NCBI GenBank assembly: GCA_018127085.1
Contig: CM030735.1
Coordinates: 62,001 to 126,000, forward strand
Source: Pneumocystis sp. 'macacae'
Lineage: Eukaryota; Ascomycota; Pneumocystomycetes; Pneumocystales; Pneumocystaceae
Length of the DNA stretch: 64,000 bases
Direction: 5' to 3'
Positions 1-16,223 of this stretch are shown here, piece by piece (position 1 is the stretch's first letter; each line of letters begins with the position of its first letter). The position numbers and the translations under genes were made by a program. Below the pieces are notes generated by a model. The model saw nothing but the letters and a program-made list of their open reading frames with translations. It did no database searches and had not been told where the DNA came from.

Positions 1-2273
<2,273 letters not shown>

Positions 2274-3556
2274 AAATAATTCCTAGAAATATTTCAGATT
2301 CTACAGACAATAATACCTCTAAATTATACAAAAGACTAAAGACTATATATTTCAAAAACAAATAATATAAAATATTATGTCAATAACGTTTTTTATATTT
2401 AAAAAATTTATACGTAAAAAATATTTAAAATTAAAAATATTAATAAATATAAAAACAAATCAAACAGAAATTATTAAAATCAATGTTACTAACACCTATT
2501 AAAACTTATTAAGTTTTTATATTTCCTATTGCAAAATTAAATTAATAAATACAGTAATTGATATTAATATATTACATATTATTTATAGAAAAACTTTTTA
2601 TTAAAACTTTCTATAAACAAATAAATTAAAAAATATTAAAAATGATTATTAACTTCTAATGTTACATAATTTTCAATTTTACAAATAAACATTCCAATAA
2701 AACAATATTAACAATTCTATTATAATTATAAAATACCTAAATACAAATTTTTTTTCAGAACTAAATTTATACAGTAAATCTCAAGTCCCCGGTCGGATTT
2801 GAACCAACGATCTTAGGATCTGCAATCCCACGCCTTAACCACTTGGCCACGGAGACAGACTAATACACTAATCTCCCCCCAATATAAATCTTATAAATCA
2901 ACTCAATCTTAGACCTCAATTTTTACAATATCAAAAATGATTATCATCATAATTATATCACTAATATTAAAATATTTTAACTTTTTTAAAACATACTATT
3001 TTAATATATTTATATTTTATTAGACATACAAATATTCTATAATTTATATATTAAAATACATTTCAAAAAAGTCATAAATTTAAAACAAAAATTTACATTC
3101 ATAATTATAAAAAATACTTTATATAATATAATATATAATAAAACTTTATTAATATTTTATATATAACAAAATATAGACTAAAAATTACAAATTATTCTAT
3201 TAAAAAATCAGATATTTTTAATAATTATTAAAATATAAACATAATAGTTTATAATTAAATAAAAAATAAAATCACCAACTAAATTATAATTATTAAAACA
3301 GATTCCTAATAAATTTATATAAATATTTTTGCTAAAAATATATTATAATTTTATTATTAAATTATAATATTTTCAAAATGAAATTTCTTAAAATTATATA
3401 AATCAAATATACAGTAATTTTATTTATTTATACATTAAATATTATTTTTTTAAACATATTTTTCTAATACTTAATATTTTATAATATTCATATAATTAAT
3501 GCTCAAATATGCTTTTTTAAAGTGTTTAAAATTTTATAATTCGAAACTCAAAATTA
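2274..3556. other. AT-rich intergenic region containing the tRNA-Cys gene
   Basis: Apart from the tRNA at 2784-2856 this 1.3 kb between the enolase start and the RPT4 start is extremely AT-rich low-complexity DNA. I see no conserved reading frame, repeat array or second RNA gene in it. It must hold the two divergent promoters of enolase and RPT4. Confidence 0.7.
2784..2856 (-). tRNA. tRNA-Cys (anticodon GCA)
   Basis: The reverse strand folds as a 73-base cloverleaf without intron. The acceptor arms GTCTCCG and CGGGGAC pair with one G-U, the D stem is GCC/GGC, and the anticodon stem TGGGA/TCCTA holds the loop TTGCAGA with anticodon GCA. The T arm is GTTGG-TTCAAAT-CCGAC. The discriminator base is U, the well known identity element of tRNA-Cys, which supports the anticodon reading. 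The surrounding DNA is much poorer in G and C, so the gene stands out. No CCA is encoded, as expected for a eukaryotic nuclear tRNA. Confidence 0.95.
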
Positions 3557-4956
3557 ATGTTAGAAAATACAGAACAAAAAGAAGAAATAATAAATACGCT
3601 TAGACAAAAGCTTATAGAACATAAAGAATGGGATTCCAAACTAAAAGAATGTAAAATTTCCCTGAAAAGAACTAGAATATTAAAAAACAACTAATTAAAA
3701 CAAGTGCGTAAGACAATTGGAGAACAAAAAAAAACTTATGCAAAAACAGAAGAAGATATTAAAGCATTACAATCTGTTGGACAGATAATTGGTGAAGTTC
3801 TAAAGCAACTAGATGAAGGTAAATAACATAAATTCTATATATATTATTAATATAAACAGAACGTTTTATTGTAAAAGCATCTAGTGGACCACGATATGTT
3901 GTTAGTTGTAGAACAAGTGTATGTAAGGACAAATTGAAGCAAGGTGTTCGAGTTTCTCTTGATATGACAACTCTTACTATTATGCGTATATTACCACGTG
4001 AAGTAGATCCTCTTGTTTATAATATGTCACTTGAAGATCCTGGTAAGATGAATTTTACTAGTATTGGGGGGCTTAGTGAACAAATTCGAAAACTAAGAGA
4101 GGTTTTCTTCTTCTATTTAATCAAAATTTAAATTTAATTTTAGGTTATTGAATTACCACTTAAAAACCCAGAGCTTTTTCTCAGAGTCGGTATTAAACCA
4201 CCTAAGGGTGTTTTATTGTACGGTCCTCCAGGAACAGGAAAAACATTGCTTGCTAGAGCTGTAGCATCATCATTAGGAACAAATTTCTTAAAAGTTGTAT
4301 CATCAGCTATTGTTGATAAATATATTGGTGAGTCATCACGTTTAATCAGAGAAATGTTTGGATATGCAAAAGAGCATGAACCGTGCATTATTTTTATGGA
4401 TGAAATTGATGCTATTGGCGGTCGTCGATTTTCAGAAGGTACATCTGCTGATCGAGAAATTCAGCGAACTCTTATGGAACTTTTAAATTGCATGGATGGA
4501 TTTGACTATCTTGGTGCATCATTCTAAGTTAAAATTATATATTATTAATATATTACAGGACAAACAAAAATAATTATGGCTACTAATCGTCCCGATACTC
4601 TTGATCCCGCTTTACTTCGACCTGGTCGTCTAGACCGTAAAATTGAAATACCTCTTCCTAATGAACAAGGGCGTTTTGAAATTCTTAAAATTCACGCACA
4701 AAATATTCAAAAACAAGGTGAAATAGACTACGAAGCTATTGTAAAATTATCAGGTACTTTTTTTTTTTTTAATTTTCATTTATATAGTATAGATTCTTTT
4801 AATGGAGCAGATCTTCGTAATGTCATCACAGAGGCGGGATTTTTTGCTATTCGTGATGATAGAGACTTCATCATTCAAAATGATCTTATGAAAGCTGTTC
4901 GTAAGGTTGCAGAAGCCAAACGCCTTGAAGATAAATTAGAATATAAAAAAATCTAG
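3557..4956 (+). CDS. RPT4: 26S proteasome regulatory ATPase subunit Rpt4
   Basis: Rpt4 is one of six AAA-ATPases in the base of the 19S particle, which unfolds ubiquitinated proteins. Six exons (introns 3651-3704, 3819-3859, 4102-4143, 4514-4558, 4754-4792) give 392 residues, the normal length. The amino end is a coiled coil rich in E and K. This is followed by the OB region with [21 protein letters not shown] and RYVV, Walker A GPPGTGKT, Walker [11 protein letters not shown], and the arginine-finger segment [16 protein letters not shown]. The sequence [21 protein letters not shown] is characteristic of Rpt4 rather than the other Rpt subunits. The start ATG at 3557 opens the coiled coil directly. 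Each intron was placed where the frame would otherwise hit a stop or lose homology. Confidence 0.95.
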
Positions 4957-6298
4957 CATGTTATGTTTTTTAAACATTTTGTATAACTATTGGTTTAATT
5001 TTTTAAACCTATTTAATTTTTAAAACATAGATATTTATTTTCCACTCAAAAAATAAAACTACATATAAAAATCAAATTTTATTAATTATATTATACATAA
5101 AATAAAATTATAGAATTATATACCGCTTTAAATACACATATCTAATAAACTAAAAAATAAAAATATTTCTGTTAAATTTCCAATAAAAACCATTATAAGT
5201 GATTATTAAACAGTATATAGAATCAACATAAAAATGTCAAATAAAACTAAATGTATTATACATTAAATCCAATATGAATATTTTATCATAAAACTGAGCA
5301 TTCAAAGTCTCGCTTATATTTATATTATAACGAAACCTATTAAACTTCCAATAAAGCTCTCTAAACGTTTTCGACCAAAAGTTTTCACTAATTGATTTTG
5401 CAAAATTAAAAATACCATTATCAATTTCAAACAAATTCTTGTTATTATTCATAAAGCTAACATTTATTAAATTAATATTAAAACTAGTATTAACATCAGA
5501 AACGATAAAAGCAGATAAAGTAATATAAAAAAACACGTATAAAAAGTGAATTTTTAAAACAAATAATTTTTTTCTAAACTATAAAGTATTCTCTTAATTA
5601 AAAATTAACTTCTTATTTATAAAACATTTATATACTTTTTCATATTAAATAAAATGCATATAATTAAAATATATCCATATTTAGTATATACTTTTCTTAT
5701 TATAGCCTAATTACTATCTTTTTTTAATAAATCCTCATTAAAATAACCTAATTAAACCGCTGTTTCTTAAAATAGTAAATCAGACACAAATATAAACATT
5801 TTAATTTTCTTTTTAAACATAATTTTTTAATGTTCTTTTTTTTACGTTGATTAATTTAAATACTCAATGATAATATATTTATTAGCATATAAAGACTTAT
5901 ATAACTATTTTATACCATAACAAAATTCCCCTTTTAGAAAATATCTCACAGAAAACCACTGAAATTTGTCAAATAATTCAAAAAATTAAATATTAATTTC
6001 CATAGTTAAAGAGAAAACCAAACATTAATTTACTAATATTCAGACATGTGTCCGAATATAACATCCTTATTGATCTAATCTAAAAAAAATATAACACTAA
6101 ATATAAAAAACCATAAAAATCAAACGATGGTTCCTTAGTAAATCCATTTAAACCATACCTTTTATACAGATAAATACATTTTTTATTATATATCTTTTTT
6201 TGTATTTTTCAATCCTTATTTTTTCGCAATATTTCATTATTAATCTAATTACTTTTAATATATTTTTGTGTATCTAACGAAATTTTGTGATTTTTAAG
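4957..6298. other. AT-rich intergenic region with one weak open frame
   Basis: Between RPT4 and the PRA1 gene lie 1.3 kb of AT-rich DNA. The only sizeable open frame is on the minus strand (about 5237-5578), roughly 100 codons with a hydrophobic opening stretch that could be a signal peptide. It lacks an upstream ATG, its first in-frame ATG is internal, and I recognise no family. It could be an exon of a lineage-specific secreted protein or chance. Nothing else is visible. Confidence 0.4.
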
Positions 6299-6974
6299 AT
6301 GAATATCTTTAAAGATCATATAAGAGGTCTTCAAAATTTTCAAGTATGTTCTTATTTTTACTATTTATAATTTTATAAACTTAATTCTTAGAAAGACCGA
6401 TTTATTAATCTTCATTCCTTCAAAGGTATCTTAATGTTTTTTACCTACAGAACTTTATATATATGCACATAGAATTCCTTGATTTCCGAAGACTTACATG
6501 GCCAAGGGACATTATTGATGTACAGCAGGTAATTTTTCTTTTATATCATACTCTAACATTATAAACACTATTAATAGCGTATGCGTTGTAACCTTTCTCG
6601 ATTTTCATCAAATTATTCTATTTGTTTTGGTCTAATTGTTCTTTATTTTCTACTCACTAATCCATTATTACTCTTTGTACTTCTATTTACTACAGGAGGG
6701 TTCTTTGGAATAAGTCGTCTTAATGGTCAAAACCTTCATATAGGATCATTTCATTTAACACCTTCACAACTTTACACAGGCACATATTTTTTTAATCTCA
6801 TGTTTTTTAATAACATTTAAAGCTTTACTTATTATTACTATCCCTCTTGGCTTTATTGCATCTCCTATATCAACAATTCTTTCAATTATTGGAGCAAGCA
6901 GTATAATTATTATAGGCCATTCCATTCTTCTTGAACCTCCAATAACATGCACTTTTGAAGATGGAGATGCTTAA
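6299..6974 (+). CDS. PRA1/Yip3 family membrane protein
   Basis: PRA1 (prenylated Rab acceptor) proteins are small ER/Golgi membrane proteins that act on Rab GTPases in vesicle traffic. Five exons give 162 residues, a normal size. The spliced protein has the family pattern LDFRRLTWPRDIIDVQQRMRCNLSRFSSNY, followed by two pairs of hydrophobic helices (around LIVLYFLLTNPLLLFVLL and ALLIITIPLGFIASPIST). Introns are 6344-6391, 6426-6472, 6529-6577 and 6780-6822. The last has no GT at all in the needed place and must start with GC (AG then GCACAT), because reading through meets a stop and the joined frame continues perfectly. The ATG at 6299 is the first in frame after a long stop-filled leader. Confidence 0.85.
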
Positions 6975-7711
6975 AGAAGTAAATGTGTAAATCGGTAATT
7001 TTTACATAAAACACTCATATGTCAATCAATTATTAACTAATATTATTATGTCCATTGTAATTTTTCATACTATTATATTTTCTTAATTCTAGGCTAAAAT
7101 TATTATTATACAGTAAAATTATAATTTTTTTTATAGACTCACTATAACATCAAATAAAAGCATTATTATAATATACTAAAATACATATATATAACATGAC
7201 CAATATAAATATTCATATTTAATATCATTTCTATAAGTATAAATAAAAAAATAATATTATAAAACAATTTTTAAAAAGTAAAAAATAAAAAATAAACAAA
7301 AATTAATTTTATCAGAAATTTATTTCCTTCAACTTTATAAAAATTTTAATATGTTAAAAAATTAAAATTATACTATAAAATTCTTAAACATTATTATATT
7401 TAAAATATATTAAAAAAATATAAAACAATTCAGAATTTAATTTTTTTTATCAACCTTATATTTCATCAAATTCCATAAATTTAACTTCAAAAAAACGATA
7501 GTTTCTAAATTAAAAATATGACCGAAAAATCATAGTTACTAATATTTAAATAAAAACTTTTAAAACAATATAAAATGTTTTTTATTTTACAAATCAAATC
7601 ATTATTAAAATTTTTCAAAAAATAATAGAAATAACATAATAAACATTTATCAAAATATTTACGTAACCGATTTTTTTATTTTCAAAATTAATATCAAAAA
7701 TATTTAAAAAT
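6975..7711. other. AT-rich intergenic region
   Basis: This 0.7 kb is very AT-rich, and I see no gene, tRNA or repeat array in it. It carries the 3' region of the PRA1 gene and the promoter of the ERJ5-like gene. Confidence 0.7.
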
Positions 7712-8654
7712 ATGAAGATTTGCTTATATAAGATTTTCTTAATTCATTCAATTTATATCTCAAAAGTAGCCTCTGAATGGTCTACTACTGATTATGAAAT
7801 CTTTGATATTGTATCTGCTTTAGAATCCACAGAAGGAAAAGGAACAACCTTTTATTCTTTTTTAAATCTTGAAAAAGGTCCAAACTCTAGACTTGATGAA
7901 ATAAACAAAGCATATCGTCAGAAGGCATTAGAACTACAGTAATTTCACCTCTAAAGTTATAAATATTTAAAATACTGTTTATAACTTTTAAAGTTCTTAA
8001 TCTAATTTAAATATTAGTCCAGATAAAATTAAAGATAAAAAGTTGCACAAAATTTCACAAGAAAGATTTTCCAGACTTGGGTTGATTGCAAATATTCTAA
8101 GAAATGATGAAACCAAAAAGAGATATGATTTTTTCTATAAAAATGGTTTTCCAAAATGGTATAAATCTACATCTATTAAATAGATCTTAATCTTTTTTAA
8201 TTTCAGGAAAGGAAGTGGATATTATTATTCTAGATATAGGCCTAGTTTCGGTTTTGTTTTACTAATTCTTCTTATAATATCGTCGTGTTTACAATATATA
8301 TCTTTCAGATTAAATGCCACACGGAATAGGAACCGTATAAAACATTATATTTTATCAGCAATATACGCAGCAAGAGGTCCTAATACAGCTTCTCAACGCA
8401 ATTCAGGGAGAAAAAAAATAATAGACCAAGAAACCGGACGTTCATTTATTGTAGAACCAGATAATTCAGTATATTTTGTTGATACTGATGGATCAAAATG
8501 CCACTTAGATATTAATAATGTGCCTCCTGCGCAATTCAAGAACATTTTTGTTTTCGTTTTTCTCAAATTTCTTTGGAAACATAGCTTTAAAAAACTTTAC
8601 CAAATACTTTTACAAAAACCAGAACACAAATCCAAACTTAATAACAAAATATAA
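7712..8654 (+). CDS. ER membrane J-domain protein (ERJ5-like)
   Basis: This is a membrane J-protein, a co-chaperone for the ER Hsp70. Three exons (introns 7939-8017 and 8159-8206) give 271 residues. A signal peptide occupies residues 1-21. The J-domain follows, with [10 protein letters not shown], the invariant HPD motif formed exactly across the first splice site ([11 protein letters not shown]), and [27 protein letters not shown] transmembrane helix ([18 protein letters not shown]) comes next, then a positively charged tail. This order (signal, J-domain, helix, tail) matches fungal Erj5 and animal DNAJC1-like proteins. The first intron is longer than usual (79 bases). Assignment to Erj5 is by architecture; the J-domain itself is certain. 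Confidence 0.85.
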
Positions 8655-9128
8655 AAAATATGAACAATACTGGAGCATGAATTTTCCAGAATCCTCGAAA
8701 TCATAATACATAATATTATATTTATATAAAATATACGCTATAAAACTTTATTTTTTCAAAATTTCCCTAAATTTATTTGATTTAATAATTGAAAATAATA
8801 TATATATATAGCCTATAAATGTTCTTGCATACTCTTAAATATTATGTAATAATAATATATACAATTAAGAATTAAGCTTTTTTCCAATCTAATATCTTGA
8901 AAAAAGCTCACCCATCTCTAATTGCTCATTCTAATGAATGTTATATCTTCAATCATACTACGACCACAATTCTCTTTAGTACAATATGCATTTTAGCATA
9001 TAAAACTTCAAGAGGGTGCTTTTTCAGATTGTTTTATCAAACGTTAATTTTTTTCTAAAACCTTCGATATTTTTTTTTAAAATATATTTAATATCGAAAT
9101 ATTATAAAGTTATTCTACTCTAAAATCA
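8655..9128. other. Intergenic region upstream of ADE17
   Basis: Here lie 0.5 kb with one less AT-rich patch at about 8880-9040 (including CTCACCCATCTCTAATTGCTC). I could not match this patch to a tRNA, snRNA or protein. It may be promoter or a small RNA, and nothing firm can be said. Confidence 0.5.
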
Positions 9129-11363
9129 ATGATAGAACAAACAAAATTAGGTATAAAAATATCATTTATTTTTACTAAATAAAAAATATTTTAGCAATTT
9201 TAAGCGTTTATGATAAAACAGGACTTTTAAACCTCGTTAAAGGATTAGTACAACATGTATATTTAAACAACTCATGAAACGTACTAATTTTTTTCAGAAT
9301 GTCAAATTATTAGGAACAGGTGGTACATCGAAAGTAATACGTGAAGCAGGATATGATATTAGGTAATGCCATAAATAAATTTAAAAAGCATTATTTAGTA
9401 AATTATAATAATAAGTGAAGTAAGCTCAGTGACCAACGAACCAGAAATTCTTGAAGGACGAGTAAAAACACTTCACCCGTATATACATGGAGGTATTTTT
9501 ATAATAAAATATAATTTTCTTCTATATATTTAAGGTATTCTTGCACGCAATCTTGAATCAGACAAAAAAGAACTAGAATCTCTTAATATTAATAAAATTG
9601 ACTATGTTATATGTAACTTATATCCCTTCAAGGAAAAAATTTCAGAAAAAAACGTGACAATTGCAGAAGCAGTAGAAGAAATCGACATTGGTGGAGTAAC
9701 ATTACTCAGAGCAGCAGCTAAAAATCATATCAGAGTTACAGTATTAAGTGACCCAGATGATTACAGCTACTTCCTAGAAGAGTTAAAAAAAGGGGAAATT
9801 TCTCAAGAATGTCGTAATAAATTTGCATTAAAGGTATAAAACTTTTATATATATATTCGTGATTATTTTAATATAAAAAATATACAGGCCTTTTCTTATA
9901 CATCTGAATATGATACTACTATTTCTGACTATTTTAGAAAACAATATGCATCTAACCAAATGCAATTGTCTCTTCGTTATGGAACAAATCCATATCAAAC
10001 ACATGCTCAAGCATTTGTTCAGTCCGGAAATATTCCTTTTAAAGGTTTTTAATAAAACCTATAAACTAAATACATCTAATATTTTTCGAGTACTTTGTGG
10101 ATCTCCAGGATATATAAATCTTCTTGATGCATTAAATTCTTGGCCTCTTGTAAAAGAAATGAATGAAGCTCTTAATTTACCAGCAGCAGCATCATTTAAA
10201 CATGTATCGCCAGCAGGAGCTGCTGTAGGTATCATGCTCTCCGAAATAGAAAAAAAAGTATATTTCGTCGAAGATATACCAAATTTGTCATCTTTAGCAT
10301 GCGCTTATGCTCGTGCAAGGGGTATTTTAACTGTTAATTTTATTTAGCAATTAAAATTTATAGGGGCAGATAGAATGAGTAGTTTTGGAGATTGGATTGC
10401 TTTGTCAAATAAAGTAGACTTGCCAACAGCCAAAATAATTTCTAGAGAAGTGTCTGATGGAATTATTGCACCAGATTACGAAAAAGAGGCCTTAGAAGTT
10501 CTTAAAAAAAAAAAGAACGGAAAATACTGTATATTGCAGATGGACAATAAATACGAACCCCCATCAATTGAAACTCGTCAAGTTTATGGAATATCATTAC
10601 AACAATGCCGTAATAATATTAGAATTAATAGTCAAACATTTAAAAATATTGTAAGCAAAAATAAAATACTTCCTGAAGAAGCTCTAATTGATTTAATTGT
10701 TGCTACAATTACTTTAAAATATACACAAAGCAATTCTATTAGCTATGCAAAAAATGGAATGATTATAGGTTTAGGCGCAGGACAACAAAGTAGAATCCAT
10801 TGTACTAGACTAGCAGGAGCTAAAGCTGAAAACTGGTATTATTATAATTTTTTAATATTTTAAATAATTAACATAATTAAAGGTGGTTAAGGCATCATCC
10901 TAAAATTCTTAAATTTGACTTTTTTCCACATATAAAACGTCCAGAGAAATCCAATGCTATAGATTCTTATATTCTAAATAGAATTCCAAATTCTAAACTA
11001 GAAAGGAAACAATGGGAATCATTATTTACAACAATACCAAAACCATTATTAGACAAAGAAAAGTCAGAATTTATAAAAAAACTAACTAATATTGCATGTG
11101 CAAGTGATGCTTTTTTCCCTGTAAATATTTTTAATAAATATTCTACTAATCTATTAACTAATTTTTTAGTTTGCAGATAATATCAATGAACTTGCTAAAC
11201 ATAATGTCAAATATATAAGCGCACCTAGTGGTAGCATTAAAGATAAGGAAATATTTGAAACAGCAGACCAATTTGGAATGGTTTTCATTGATACAAAGTT
11301 GCCTAAATTTAGTTTATATTTCATAATTCTAATATACATAGTCTACGACTTTTTCATCATTAA
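9129..11363 (+). CDS. ADE17: Bifunctional AICAR transformylase / IMP cyclohydrolase
   Basis: This enzyme catalyses the last two steps of de novo IMP synthesis in the cytosol. Eleven exons splice to 590 residues, as in yeast Ade16/Ade17. The amino part is the MGS-like cyclohydrolase domain ([51 protein letters not shown]). The carboxy part is the AICAR transformylase domain ([76 protein letters not shown]). The first exon is 22 coding bases and the last is also 22 bases (LRLFHH then stop, 11342-11363), recovered by a splice at 11298-11341. Introns are 9151-9194, 9257-9297, 9363-9415, 9493-9534, 9834-9887, 10045-10090, 10322-10363, 10836-10882, 11121-11169 and 11298-11341. The cyclohydrolase/transformylase order is complete. 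Confidence 0.95.
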
Positions 11364-12128
11364 TATAACTAATCATATTTTATATACTGTTTATTAATGT
11401 TTATGATGTATTCTAAAAACATAACATAGGATTTCTATGTTAAAACAATTTATCAATAAACTTTCAATGATCGTCAAAACGATTAAGCATGTTCGAATCT
11501 TGATGATCATATATTTATATATATTTCACTCTAAAGACTAGTCGGAATTGAGTTATCTCCAAAATAGGAGTGCTGCACATTGCACTTAAAGACATTATTG
11601 CATCTAATCCTCGCAACCGACCTCTCAAAGCTATATAACTATAAAGTTCAAGCTGTATCTTTCTAATGCAGTTGCAAGCACATACTAGCGCTAGGCTCTT
11701 CACGAGCAATAATTGAGGATGATTCTCCGACCTTAACCCTTCGTTTTTGTATGTTTTTTCTTAAAACATCGTATGTTAACGAAGAAGTGCAGCGTTAAAG
11801 AGTGTCATATCACATAAACATATAAATCAAATGATTCTGTGAAAAAACATGCTTATTCCTCCCTACGATCAAATTTAAAAAACTATTCTATAATTTTTTA
11901 AAAATCTAATATAACTTTTTTATATTAAAATAGCATAAACTTTATAATAAAAACAAAAAACTTACCTTTAAACTATAAAATATAAACCATATATTTAAAA
12001 CAAAGCCATAGTTAAATTCCCTTAATAATATACATTTTGATTCGTATTTTTTAATTTTTTAAATCGAAACGACTTTAAAACAAAAAAACATCAAAAAAAT
12101 TATATAATAAAAACTAGAATATATTTTA
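11364..12128. other. Intergenic region between ADE17 and PRE10, holding an ncRNA candidate
   Basis: This 0.77 kb contains the GC-elevated segment annotated separately (11420-11830). The remainder (11840-12128) is ordinary AT-rich promoter DNA. No protein frame with recognisable homology exists here. Confidence 0.6.
11420..11830. ncRNA. Candidate structured non-coding RNA gene
   Basis: In a background of 15-20% G+C this 0.4 kb has markedly more balanced composition without a conserved frame on either strand. It shows local pairings: CTCC-AAAATA-GGAG at 11557-11570, a possible long-range pair GTCGGA (11541-11546) with TCCGAC (11726-11731), and a C-box-like TTGATGATC at about 11500. A run of T follows at 11743-11758. 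In AT-rich genomes such islands often mark RNA genes. I could not match it to U1-U6, U3, SRP RNA, RNase P/MRP or telomerase RNA, and the strand is unknown. It may be nothing. Confidence 0.25.
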
Positions 12129-13209
12129 ATGGTTTAGATATCTCTAGCCTTAATTAATATTTTCTAACATTTTCATTTTTTAGACATCTATAGGTGATTG
12201 CCTTAATTGAAATAAAATTAAATAATTCTGATTATTTAAAAGGCACAGGATACGATTTAAGTAATTCAACTTTTAGCCCAGATGGACGAATATTTCAAGT
12301 AGAATATGCATGTAAAGCTATAGAAAACTCTGGGTATTATTTTTGAATTCTAAAATACTCTTAATTACTGAAGTCAAACTCAGAACAGCTCTAGGAATTA
12401 AAGTAAAAGATGGTGTTGTTTTAGCCGTTGAACATTTAATACAATCAAAACTGCTTATTCCAGGATCCAATAAAAGGATTTATACTGTAGATGAGCACAT
12501 TGGAATCGTTAGTACCTATATATCTACCTATTACTGAAATTTAATATCTACTTTTAAAGGCAATAGCAGGTTTAAATACAGATGGAAAACATTTTATCGA
12601 CCGTGCCAGAGAAGAAGCAAGGAACTGGAGAGATATATATAGAACACCTATTCTATCATCTGTATCATATTCCTTTATCATGATTATTTAAATTAATATA
12701 CTAGTCTTTAACCGATCGTATGGCAAATTACATGCAATTATATACTCTTTATTCATCAGTAAGGCCTTTTGGAATATCTTGTATTATTGCATCTATAGAA
12801 GATAATATTCCAAAACTTTATATGATTGAACCAAGTGGAAGCTATTGGGTAATTTGCGTAACTATTTTTATAAATTTAATTTAAATTCAGGGTTATAATG
12901 GTGTTGGAATAGGAAAATCTCATTCCGAAATAAAAAATGAAATTGAAAAATTGAAATTGGGGGAAATGTCTCTTTATGATGCCGTAAAAGCAGCCGTCGA
13001 AATGTATGAATTTTAAAACTATAAAAAAATATATTAAAATACATAGTATTCGTTCTACTCATAATGAATCAAAAGAAAAAGAATATGAGATTGAAGTATC
13101 GTGGATCAGTCTTTCAGAAACTAAAGGTAAACATCAGTTAGTTCCAAAAAGTTTTATAAATTCTATAATAACAGAACTTAAAAACTCTGAAGAAATGGTC
13201 GAAGATTGA
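12129..13209 (+). CDS. PRE10: 20S proteasome alpha-type subunit (alpha7, PSMA3/Pre10)
   Basis: A structural alpha-ring subunit of the 20S core. The spliced protein of 249 residues opens with [30 protein letters not shown], the alpha-subunit signature, and continues [63 protein letters not shown]. The SxSTFSPDG version and overall order match alpha7 (PSMA3) best. Eight exons are needed. The first holds only the ATG (12129-12131), and the second is a 10-base micro-exon (12184-12193) between introns 12132-12183 and 12194-12242. Later introns are 12334-12383, 12508-12559, 12662-12704, 12849-12890 and 13004-13046. The tail lacks the acidic stretch found in yeast Pre10. Confidence 0.92.
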
Positions 13210-13483
13210 TTTAAAACCATTTAATTGCATTTTATTTTTAATATATAATGTATAACTTAAAAATAAATACTAGATTTAAGTCTTCAATGTTTTACTTTAA
13301 AAACCCTAATTTTTCTAAAAACAACTTATCATTAAGAATTATACTAGCATTTTTAAATATTAAAAAACATAGAATCTCAAACAATAATAATTTTTTTTAA
13401 AACTTATAAGTATATATCTTTAAATAATTTATCTTTTCTAAAAACCAAACATCACATTTATAAATACCAATTTCTACTAGAAA

Positions 13484-15257
<1,774 letters not shown>

Positions 15258-15543
15258 TTCACAAATATAATCCTTCAATATCCTCTAATCATCTATTTCT
15301 TCATCCAAATACTCTACGTTAATAAATTACTACAAGAAACTAAACAATAAATCTTTAAAAATGCACAAGGATAATAGACATTTTCATTCTAAAAACAAAA
15401 AATATTCATCATTCTATATACTATAATTCTAAAGAATACAAAAATCAATATCAATTATATGCATATCTCTAAAGGATAAAAATATTCATATTAGATTTCA
15501 TATATATTTCAGTCAACAAAAACATTCATATAAATTGCTCTTA

Positions 15544-15760
15544 TTAATCGATAGGTCGTCCAAGCCATGAAATCCAACGTTCATTAACTAAACGTGCATG
15601 TTTGGAATCATCATTAGGTAGCTTATAACTATTTTCCTAAACTCTCTCAATATTAAGATAATTCTATTTAAAAACTTACATATTTATATAAAGAATCTAT
15701 ATTTAAAGCAAAAACGCTTAAACCAAACAATCCCACAAGAAATGTTGCAATAAAACGCAT
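15544..15760 (-). CDS. Small 57-residue membrane or secreted protein
   Basis: Two exons, 15680-15760 and 15544-15636, are joined by a 43-base GT-AG intron. The protein starts MRFIATFLVGLFGLSVFAL, a hydrophobic segment that could be a signal peptide or a membrane anchor, and ends in the polar tail KHARLVNERWISWLGRPID. It is too short for standard gene finders. The clean splice sites, in-frame junction and lower AT content than the neighbouring DNA argue that it is real. Size and single-helix layout resemble small mitochondrial inner membrane subunits (respiratory complex or assembly factors), but I do not recognise a family. Confidence 0.55.
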
Positions 15761-16223
15761 TTTGCTAATCACTTAAAGACAAGCAATAATAAAGACAAAA
15801 TAACTATATATAATTAAGATTGCAGAAGTGCAGAAACAAATTCTTAATCTCCATAAGAGCGAAGAAAGCCTATTTTATATTTTCGTTTCTTTACTTAAAC
15901 ACTATCAATTTCTTTCAATTCAAAAAATTTTTTAAACCCCTCATCTTTAATTTTTTTTAACTTATTCAAACAATTCAAGTTAGATATAGACCAGGTCGAT
16001 CGTTATTCAACGTACACATTCGGAAATTTTAGGGAAAAATTAAGCTCTTTAAAAACTACATTTTTATCGAAACCAAGTTAGCTCAAAATATAATAAATTA
16101 ATCCTCATTACTAAGAACAATGAATTTACAATAAAACGTTAAGTGTATACTCTACCTGCACATATATGTGCATATTTTATAAAATAGTTTATTTTTTTCT
16201 TTATTATCTACATGCATATCATT
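15761..16223. other. Intergenic region
   Basis: About 0.46 kb between the start of the small membrane protein gene and the stop of CWC2. No gene or RNA was recognised. Confidence 0.6.

Noticed and set aside
5237..5578. Minus-strand frame with a signal-peptide-like start
   Set aside because: There is no ATG at its start, no homology and no convincing upstream exon. Frames of this size occur by chance in AT-rich DNA.
11427..11510. U3 snoRNA box A-like word (AGGATTTCTATGTT) and box C-like TTGATGATC
   Set aside because: Box A lacks three core bases, the boxes are only about 70 bases apart, and boxes B and D are not found in order.
11726..11745. CCTTAACCCTT as a possible telomerase RNA template for TTAGGG
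   Set aside because: The word would template AAGGGTTAAGG, which does not match repeated TTAGGG, and it covers barely one repeat.
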